Shown here in pieces: positions 1-4,693 of a stretch of 6,784 bases of DNA (its first letter is position 1; the number at the start of each line of letters is the position of its first letter). This DNA is from an uncultured Lachnospiraceae bacterium (GTDB lineage: Bacteria > Bacillota > Clostridia > Lachnospirales > Lachnospiraceae), in NCBI GenBank assembly GCA_934351765.1, contig CAKRJM010000120.1:1-6784 (forward strand), given 5' to 3'. The notes under the pieces were generated by a model. It saw nothing but the letters and a program-made list of their open reading frames with translations. It had not been told where the DNA came from and did no database searches. A program made the translations under genes and the position numbers.

Positions 1-207
1 GGACATGGAAAATTCGGAGTGTTTGATGCAGAAACGGCGACGATGCTTCGATTTGGTCAGCAGAGTGCCGATGAATATTTTGTATCGGAACAGGCTGCGA
101 AGGCGGGAATTGTAATTGAGAATCATAGTAAGTTTGAGCCTATCGTAATTTTAAAGCATTTTGGACCTAATAATCCGGAAATGCCTAAGACAGTTCCGGA
201 AGAATAA
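1..207 (+). CDS. C-terminal fragment of an unidentified protein, upstream of the L-xylulose kinase gene
   Basis: An open frame enters from the left edge in frame 1 and ends at TAA 205-207, giving 68 residues of a protein whose start lies outside the window. An internal ATG at 19 could be read as a start, but the frame is open to base 1 and no good ribosome binding site precedes that ATG, so I read it as the 3' end of a longer gene. The tail has a GHGKFGVFD stretch, then a polar helix-like part, then a beta-like segment (IVIENHSKFEPIVILKHFG) and a proline-rich end. I do not recognise the family; the beta-like segment would fit a cupin or similar beta-sandwich end, but that is a guess. The stop is 41 bp upstream of the sugar kinase with no terminator between, so it is probably part of the same pentose operon. 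Confidence 0.6.
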   Translation, partial: GHGKFGVFDAETATMLRFGQQSADEYFVSEQAAKAGIVIENHSKFEPIVILKHFGPNNPEMPKTVPEE

Positions 208-236
208 TGTGTTACTGGTGAGGCGTTAGGTTATAT

Positions 237-247
237 GAGGAGGAGGA
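237..247 (+). promoter_or_regulatory. Overlapping Shine-Dalgarno repeats before the sugar kinase
   Basis: GAGGAGGAGGA lies directly before the ATG at 249. It offers two AGGAGG registers, at 238-243 (5 nt spacing) and 241-246 (2 nt spacing). The first has the more usual spacing. It supports the start at 249 and predicts strong translation. The rest of the 41 bp gap between 207 and 249 shows no hairpin and no clear promoter. Confidence 0.7.
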
Positions 248-248
248 T

Positions 249-1769
249 ATGAGCTATTTAATGGGAATTGATAACGGCGGAACCTTTGTAAAAGCCGGTA
301 TCATAGACGAGAAGGGGAATATTATTGCTGTGGCCAGACAGCCGATCCAGAATCTGACGCCAAAACCAGGATATACAGAACGGGATATGGGAAAACTCTG
401 GGAACAGAATGCAAAAGTTATTCGGGAGTCACTGGAAAAAAGTGGAATTGATCCTGCGGATCTGTCCGGTATTTCATTTTCCGGTCATGGAAAAGGATTA
501 TATCTGGTTGGAAAAGATGGAAAACCTTCCTACCCGGGAATCCTTTCTACCGATGCCAGGGCCTGGGAATATCCGAAAAAGTGGAAACAGGATGGAACGG
601 CAGAAAAAGTACGGGAAAAAACATGCCAGGATATTTTGGCGTGTCAGCCGGTCAGTCTGTTGGCATGGCTGCGGGATCACGAGCCGGAAGTGATAGAAAA
701 TACAAAATATGTGTTTTCTATCAATGATTATATCCGGTACTGTCTGACCGGTACGGCAAACGGTGAGTATACGAATTTCTCCGGAGCCAATCTTGTGAAT
801 CTTCATACAGCTGCGTATGATAAAGAACTGCTGGCATTATTTGGTCTGGAAAGCGTATGGGATAAGCTTCCGCCTCTGAAATATTCGGCAGATATCTGTG
901 GTACAGTTACAGAAGAAGCAGCAGTGATCACTGGACTAAAAGCAGGAACGCCGGTGATGGCAGGAATGTTTGACGTTGATGCTTGTGGAATCGCTTCAGG
1001 AATTTATGATGAAACACAGGTGTGCATGATTGCAGGAACCTGGAGTATCAATGAATATATTACCAGAAAGCCGATCACCAATGGTACGGTTGCACTGAAT
1101 TCCATGTTTTGTATTCCGGACTATTATCTGATTGAGGAGAGCAGTCCCACATCAGCAGGAAACATGCAGTGGTTTATTGATGAGATCCTGGCAGAGAAGA
1201 AAGAAGAACTGAAAGCAGCCGGAAAGAGTATTTATGATTACACGAATCAGATTATTTTGGAAATCGATCCGGCGTCCAGTAATGTGATCTTTCTTCCGTT
1301 CCTTAACGGGTCCAATGAAGATCCGTTGGCAAAGGCATGTTTTGTCGGCTTGACGGATTATCACAACCGCGGCCACATGCTGCGTGCAGTTTATGAAGGA
1401 ATCGTTTTTTCACATATGGTACATGTGGAACGGCTTTTCAGAAACAGGGAAAAACCGGAGGCAATCCGTTTGGCAGGCGGAGCTGCAAATTCAGAAGAAT
1501 GGGTTCAGATCTTTGCAGATGTTTTAGGAATTCCGGTAGAAACCGTGGCATGCGATGAGCAGGGGATCATGGGAGCTGCCATGGCAGCAGGGATCGGAGC
1601 CGGAGTGTTTGAGACATACGAGCAGGCAGTGCGCAGTCTGGTACATGTTTCCAGAAGAGTAGAACCGCGCAGAGAGTATCAGGCAGTATATGAAAAGAAG
1701 TATAAGCTTTATAAGAAAGTAATTGCTGCTCTTGGCGGAGTATGGGAAGATCTCAGTGTGTCTGAGTAA
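249..1769 (+). CDS. lyxK: FGGY-family carbohydrate kinase, L-xylulose kinase (LyxK/YiaP-like)
   Basis: Probably phosphorylates L-xylulose (or a related ketopentose or keto-acid) with ATP in the cytoplasm, giving L-xylulose 5-phosphate for the next gene. At 506 residues it has the usual FGGY length. The N-terminal phosphate loop reads GIDNGGTFVKAG (residues 6-17). It resembles my recollection of E. coli LyxK throughout: PGYTERDMGKLW (40-51), GKGLYL (81-86), ILSTDARA (98-105), PVSLLAWLRDHEP (134-146), then GLKAGTPVMAGMFDV (229-243), where D242 fits the catalytic base. The C-terminal ATPase half has AGTWS (262-266) and the adenine-side LAGGAANSEEW (408-418). The start has a very strong ribosome binding site. 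The epimerase gene follows after 41 bp. The FGGY assignment is firm; L-xylulose over 3-keto-L-gulonate or L-lyxose-derived substrates rests on similarity and on the adjacent L-ribulose-5-phosphate 3-epimerase, and no 3-keto-L-gulonate-6-phosphate decarboxylase is visible. Confidence 0.88.
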   Translation: MSYLMGIDNGGTFVKAGIIDEKGNIIAVARQPIQNLTPKPGYTERDMGKLWEQNAKVIRESLEKSGIDPADLSGISFSGHGKGLYLVGKDGKPSYPGILSTDARAWEYPKKWKQDGTAEKVREKTCQDILACQPVSLLAWLRDHEPEVIENTKYVFSINDYIRYCLTGTANGEYTNFSGANLVNLHTAAYDKELLALFGLESVWDKLPPLKYSADICGTVTEEAAVITGLKAGTPVMAGMFDVDACGIASGIYDETQVCMIAGTWSINEYITRKPITNGTVALNSMFCIPDYYLIEESSPTSAGNMQWFIDEILAEKKEELKAAGKSIYDYTNQIILEIDPASSNVIFLPFLNGSNEDPLAKACFVGLTDYHNRGHMLRAVYEGIVFSHMVHVERLFRNREKPEAIRLAGGAANSEEWVQIFADVLGIPVETVACDEQGIMGAAMAAGIGAGVFETYEQAVRSLVHVSRRVEPRREYQAVYEKKYKLYKKVIAALGGVWEDLSVSE

Positions 1770-1784
1770 AAAGAACGTAGAAAA

Positions 1785-1806
1785 GAAGGAGAAGAGAAGG
1801 AGAAAA
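1785..1806 (+). repeat. 11-bp tandem repeat duplicating the Shine-Dalgarno sequence
   Basis: Two copies of an 11-bp unit, GAAGGAGAAGA (1785-1795) and GAAGGAGAAAA (1796-1806), differ at one position. Each carries AAGGAG, at 1786-1791 and 1797-1802. The second is 8 nt from the ATG at 1811 and is the likely functional site; the first is 19 nt away. The duplicate may act as a ribosome standby site or simply be a purine-rich slip duplication. Confidence 0.7.
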
Positions 1807-1810
1807 GCAT

Positions 1811-2677
1811 ATGTTTGATTTACATAAAACACCGATCGGCCTTTATGAAAAGGCACTTCCGGATGCCTTTACCTGGAAAGAAAAAATGCAGGCGGCAAAA
1901 GCAGCAGGGTTTGATTTTATTGAAATTTCTGTAGATGAATCGGATGCCAGACTTGCCAGACTGGACTGGAGCGATGCTCAGATCAAAGAAATGCGGGATC
2001 TGATGGATGAAACGGGAATTATTTTTCCCAGTATGTGTTTAAGCGGCCACCGTCGTTTTCCGTTTGGAAGCAAGAATCCGGAGACAAGAGCAAAAGCATA
2101 CGAGATTATGGAGAAGGGAATTATCCTGGCACAGAAGCTGGGAGTCACCTGCATTCAGCTTGCAACGTATGATGTTTATTATGAAAAGTCCGATGATGAA
2201 ACAAAGGCAATGTTCCTTGAGGGCATGAAAAAGTCTGTGGAAATGGCTTCAAGAGCGGGAATCATCCTGGCCATGGAGATCATGGATACTCCGTTCGCAG
2301 GAACGATCCTGAGAGCCTCCCATTACCTGAGGGAGATTCCGTCACCGTATTTCAAGATCTATCCGGATATGGGAAATCTTACCCAGTTTTCAGCAGATCC
2401 GGAAAGTGAGTTTGAACTTGGAATGCCGGAGATCACAGCAATTCATGTAAAAGAGACAAAACCTGGTATTTTCAAGTGTGTTCCGTTTGGTACGGGAACG
2501 GTAAGATTTACAGATCTGTTTACAAAGCTTCATGAACTTGGTTACACAGGAAGATTTATGGTGGAGATGTGGGCAGATAATAAAAAGACCTACACGATGG
2601 AAGAAGCTGTGGCAGAGATCCATGAGGCGTATGAATTTGTAACAGATAAGATGCGTCAGGGTGGATATCAAGTATAA
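1811..2677 (+). CDS. ulaE: L-ribulose-5-phosphate 3-epimerase (L-xylulose-5-phosphate 3-epimerase), UlaE/SgbU family
   Basis: Interconverts L-xylulose 5-phosphate and L-ribulose 5-phosphate, the step after the kinase encoded upstream. The 288-residue protein is the size of E. coli UlaE and matches it from memory almost end to end: PIGLYEKALP (8-17), GFDFIEISVDESD (33-45), SRLDW-like ARLDW (49-53), PSMCLSGHRRFPFGS (73-87), YDVYYE (120-125), SVEMASRA (142-149). The four metal/acid-base residues of this xylose-isomerase-like TIM barrel are in place: E156 in AMEIMD, D186 in YPDMGN, H212 in IHVKETKPG, E252 in VEMW. Start 1811 has AAGGAG 8 nt upstream. Co-transcription with the kinase is likely, as only 41 bp without a hairpin separates them. 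A GC-rich stem-loop follows 31 bp after the stop. The partner 4-epimerase (AraD/UlaF type) is not in the window and may be upstream. Confidence 0.93.
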   Translation: MFDLHKTPIGLYEKALPDAFTWKEKMQAAKAAGFDFIEISVDESDARLARLDWSDAQIKEMRDLMDETGIIFPSMCLSGHRRFPFGSKNPETRAKAYEIMEKGIILAQKLGVTCIQLATYDVYYEKSDDETKAMFLEGMKKSVEMASRAGIILAMEIMDTPFAGTILRASHYLREIPSPYFKIYPDMGNLTQFSADPESEFELGMPEITAIHVKETKPGIFKCVPFGTGTVRFTDLFTKLHELGYTGRFMVEMWADNKKTYTMEEAVAEIHEAYEFVTDKMRQGGYQV

Positions 2678-2705
2678 AAAAATAGAAAAATTGAAAGACA
2701 GAATA

Positions 2706-2743
2706 AGCAGGCCTCCCCTTGAAATACCCCGGGGAGGTCTGTT
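2706..2743 (+). terminator. Stem-loop after the pentose operon, candidate terminator
   Basis: Arms 2706-2718 and 2731-2743 form 13 pairs including two G-U pairs; the core is aggcctcccc / ggggaggtct with a 12-nt loop (2719-2730). It sits 31 bp after the epimerase stop, where an operon terminator is expected. The 3' side has only a poor T run (the sequence runs straight into TTATAATGG), so termination may be partial. The stem also overlaps the promoter of the next transcription unit. Confidence 0.5.
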
Positions 2744-2748
2744 ATAAT
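2719..2748 (+). promoter_or_regulatory. Sigma-A-type promoter for the mrp-like gene, overlapping the hairpin
   Basis: The -35 TTGAAA (2719-2724, 5 of 6 to consensus) is followed by an 18-bp spacer and a perfect extended -10, TGTTATAAT (2740-2748). The predicted start of transcription is near A2755, giving a leader of about 40 nt before the ATG at 2795. The -35 lies in the loop and the -10 begins at the 3' foot of the upstream stem-loop. The spacer holds an 8-bp palindrome, CCCCGGGG (2727-2734), which could be just the hairpin arm or a repressor site. The consensus match is directly visible; activity is inferred. Confidence 0.75.
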
Positions 2749-2781
2749 GGGGATATTATTACAAATATGTTCAGCGTATGG

Positions 2782-2787
2782 AAAGGG
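2782..2787 (+). promoter_or_regulatory. Ribosome binding site that fixes the mrp start at 2795
   Basis: AAAGGG lies 7 nt upstream of the ATG at 2795. The alternative in-frame ATG at 2747 has no purine-rich site suited to it and falls inside the promoter -10 box, upstream of the predicted transcript start, so 2795 is preferred. Confidence 0.65.
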
Positions 2788-2794
2788 AAAGAAA

Positions 2795-3631
2795 ATGGCA
2801 GAAGAAAAAAAATGTTCCAGCACTTCCTGCGGGAAAGATTCCTGCGAAGGCTGTGAAAAAGCAAAAGTAGATTTTACGGTGAAACCGAATGATATGACTC
2901 ATGTAAAGAAAGTTATCGGTGTTGTCAGCGGAAAAGGCGGCGTTGGAAAATCCATGGTGACTTCGTTACTGGCAGTGACCATGAGTAAACGTGGTTATAA
3001 ATGCGGAATTCTGGATGCAGATATTACCGGTCCGTCCATCCCCAAGGCTTTTGGACTGAAGGATAAGGTACGCGCCACGGAAGCGGGAATGATGATGCCA
3101 GTGTACAGCCAGGGCGGTGTGCCGGTCATGTCCATTAACCTGATCCTGCCCAATGATACAGATCCTGTTGTCTGGAGAGGACCGGTGATTGCCAATACTG
3201 TAAAGCAGTTCTGGTCAGATGTTATGTGGGGAGATCTGGATTATCTGTTTGTGGATATGCCTCCGGGAACAGGAGATGTGCCGCTGACAGTCTTCCAGTC
3301 GCTTCCGGTGAATGGGATCGTGGTGGTAACATCTCCCCAGGAGCTGGTTTCCATGATCGTCGCAAAAGCGGTAAAGATGGCAGAGCTTATGAAGGTGCCG
3401 GTTCTCGGACTGGTGGAAAATATGTCTTATTTCAAATGCCCTGACAACGGGAAGGAATATCGGATCTTTGGCGAGAGCCATATCGATGAGGTGGCAAAGA
3501 CCCATTCGCTTCCGGTGCTTGCGAGAGTTCCCATTGACCCGGCGCTGGCGGATGCCTGTGACCGGGGCGGTATCGAGGAGTTTGCCGGATCCTGTATGGA
3601 TGAGGCAGTGAACGTGCTGGAGGAAAATTAA
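2795..3631 (+). CDS. Mrp/NBP35/ApbC-family P-loop ATPase, iron-sulfur cluster carrier
   Basis: Members of this family bind a [4Fe-4S] cluster as dimers and pass it to apo-proteins in the cytosol, using ATP. From start 2795 the protein has 278 residues. A short N-terminal tail carries four cysteines (C7, C12, C17, C20; CX4CX4CX2C). Then come the deviant Walker A GKGGVGKS (46-53), the switch-like DADITGPS (74-81), Walker B LFVDMPPGTGD (151-161), and VENMSYFKCPDNGKEYRIFG (207-226). Family members often have CPxC in this last motif to bind the bridging cluster; here only C215 is present and the second position is N218. The N-terminal cysteines might supply ligands instead, as in NBP35-like proteins; this is inference. 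A longer in-frame start at 2747 would add 16 residues but overlaps the promoter. The phosphodiesterase gene begins at the base after the stop codon. It could be misread as MinD/ParA, but DMPPGTGD and ENMSYF are Mrp hallmarks. Confidence 0.9.
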   Translation: MAEEKKCSSTSCGKDSCEGCEKAKVDFTVKPNDMTHVKKVIGVVSGKGGVGKSMVTSLLAVTMSKRGYKCGILDADITGPSIPKAFGLKDKVRATEAGMMMPVYSQGGVPVMSINLILPNDTDPVVWRGPVIANTVKQFWSDVMWGDLDYLFVDMPPGTGDVPLTVFQSLPVNGIVVVTSPQELVSMIVAKAVKMAELMKVPVLGLVENMSYFKCPDNGKEYRIFGESHIDEVAKTHSLPVLARVPIDPALADACDRGGIEEFAGSCMDEAVNVLEEN

Positions 3632-4183
3632 ATGACAAAACTGATGATCGCGTCGGACGTACATGGATCGGCATATTACTGTGAGAAAATGCTGGAGCGT
3701 TATGAAGCGGAGAATGCGGAGAAACTGATCCTTCTGGGAGATCTTCTGTATCATGGTCCCCGGAATGATCTGCCAAAGGAGTATGCGCCGAAGAAAGTCA
3801 TTGCCATGCTCAATGAGGTGAAGGATGAGCTTTTATGCGTCCGGGGGAACTGTGACGCGGAAGTGGATCAGATGGTGCTTCAGTTTCCGATCCTGGCGGA
3901 TTACATGATCCTTTATCTGGAAGGACGGATGGTATTTGCGACCCATGGACATGTTCATAATGAAGAGCATCTGCCGCCGTTAAAAAAAGGAGATATCCTG
4001 CTTCATGGCCATACCCATGTGCAGGCCATGGAGGAACATGAAGATCACCTGTATCTGAATCCCGGTTCCGTTTCCATTCCGAAAAATGGCAATGAAAACA
4101 GCTATATGGTCTATGAAAACGGCGTGTTCACCATTAAAAATATGGAGGGCGCCGAGATACGGAGCCTGTCCATCAAAGCGTAA
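3632..4183 (+). CDS. yfcE: YfcE/MJ0936-type metallophosphodiesterase
   Basis: A cytoplasmic calcineurin-fold phosphoesterase of 183 residues, the normal length for the YfcE family, whose members hydrolyse phosphodiester model substrates with Mn2+ or similar; the natural substrate is generally unknown. All metal-binding motifs are visible: SDVHG (D9, H11), LLGDLLYHG (D37), VRGNCD (N73), ATHGH (H105) and HGHTH (H127, H129), followed by LNPGSVSIPKN (142-152), typical of the family C-terminus. The ATG directly follows the TAA of the Mrp gene with no spacer, and its ribosome binding site (GGAGGA, 3619-3624) lies within the end of that gene, so translation is probably coupled. A functional link with Fe-S assembly is not evident from sequence. 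The family call is firm, the physiological role open. Confidence 0.92.
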   Translation: MTKLMIASDVHGSAYYCEKMLERYEAENAEKLILLGDLLYHGPRNDLPKEYAPKKVIAMLNEVKDELLCVRGNCDAEVDQMVLQFPILADYMILYLEGRMVFATHGHVHNEEHLPPLKKGDILLHGHTHVQAMEEHEDHLYLNPGSVSIPKNGNENSYMVYENGVFTIKNMEGAEIRSLSIKA

Positions 4184-4221
4184 GAGAAAAGATGCTGTAA
4201 GAAAAAGAACATAGGATGATT

Positions 4222-4240
4222 CCGGCCGTCCTCCGGCCGG
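4222..4240 (+). other. GC-rich hairpin in the gap before the C_GCAxxG_C_C gene
   Basis: CCGGCCG (4222-4228) is repeated directly at 4233-4239, and because it is partly self-complementary the segment also folds: 4222-4228 pairs with 4234-4240 (7 bp, 5-nt loop). No T run follows, so it is not a typical intrinsic terminator. It lies 15 nt upstream of the AAAGGAGG site and may stabilise a processed transcript end or attenuate read-through. No convincing promoter is seen in this 90-bp gap (4184-4273). Confidence 0.5.
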
Positions 4241-4255
4241 GTCGCCTGCGGATAC

Positions 4256-4263
4256 AAAGGAGG
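4256..4263 (+). promoter_or_regulatory. Strong Shine-Dalgarno site before the C_GCAxxG_C_C gene
   Basis: AAAGGAGG, a near-perfect anti-16S match, lies 10 nt upstream of the ATG at 4274 and supports that start. The spacing is slightly long. Confidence 0.7.
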
Positions 4264-4273
4264 ATCGGGCATT

Positions 4274-4693
4274 ATGGAATCAAGAGCAATGGAAGCAAAA
4301 GCCCGCCATGACCGTGGATTCAACTGTTGTCAGGCAGTAGCCTGTACCTACTGTGATCTGTTCGGTATGGATGAGGAGACTGCGTTTAAGGCATGTGAAG
4401 CGTTCGGAGCCGGAATGGGCGGAATGGAAGGAACCTGCGGTGCTGTTTCAGGAGCGGTATTTCTGGCAGGCCTGAAAAACAGCTGCGGTGATCTGGAAAA
4501 GCCGGTGAGCAAGGGAAAGACGTATCAGTTTTCCAGAGCCATCACGGCGAAATTCAGGGAAAAGAACGGAAGCCTTGTCTGTCGGGATTTGAAGGGAATC
4601 GAGACGGGCACACCGCTTCGCTCCTGTGAGGGCTGTATTCTGGATGCAGCGGCACTGGTTGAGGAGCTTTTACTGGATCAGGAAAATAAATGA
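4274..4693 (+). CDS. C_GCAxxG_C_C family redox-type protein
   Basis: A small cytoplasmic protein of 139 residues belonging to the C_GCAxxG_C_C family (putative redox-active proteins, common in anaerobes, biochemical role unsettled). The family landmarks are in order: FNCCQAV (16-22), AFGAGMGGMEGTCGAVSGA (43-61) with C55 in CGAVSG, LVCRDLKG (101-108), and the late CEGC pair (C118, C121). It has ten cysteines in all (18, 19, 24, 27, 41, 55, 71, 103, 118, 121), no signal peptide and no membrane segment, so metal binding or thiol redox chemistry is plausible but not shown. Its stop codon overlaps the next gene's start as ATGA, implying translational coupling with the PLP enzyme. The family call is firm and the function unknown. 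Confidence 0.9.
   Translation: MESRAMEAKARHDRGFNCCQAVACTYCDLFGMDEETAFKACEAFGAGMGGMEGTCGAVSGAVFLAGLKNSCGDLEKPVSKGKTYQFSRAITAKFREKNGSLVCRDLKGIETGTPLRSCEGCILDAAALVEELLLDQENK

Noticed and set aside
208..248. Terminator or promoter between the partial gene and the kinase
   Set aside because: The 41 bp holds only the ribosome binding site; no inverted repeat or -10/-35 pair is visible.
2691..2720. A second TTGAAA at 2691-2696 as a -35 box
   Set aside because: The -10 position 17-18 bp downstream is GC-rich stem sequence (cctcccc) with nothing like TATAAT; the TTGAAA at 2719 has a perfect extended -10.
2680..2740. The stem-loop as a terminator for minus-strand transcription, since a T-rich run follows on that strand
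   Set aside because: No minus-strand gene is credible downstream of 2740; the minus-strand open frames there are shadows of the mrp and phosphodiesterase genes.
3215..3776. Long minus-strand open frames of 179 and 114 codons opposite the mrp/yfcE junction
   Set aside because: They cover the coding strand of two clear families with intact motifs, have low-complexity His/Arg/Pro-rich translations and no ribosome binding sites that I can see.
4190..4221. A promoter in the gap before the C_GCAxxG_C_C gene (TAGGAT as a weak -10)
   Set aside because: There is no TTGACA-like element at the right distance, and the TAGGAT match is poor for an extended -10.
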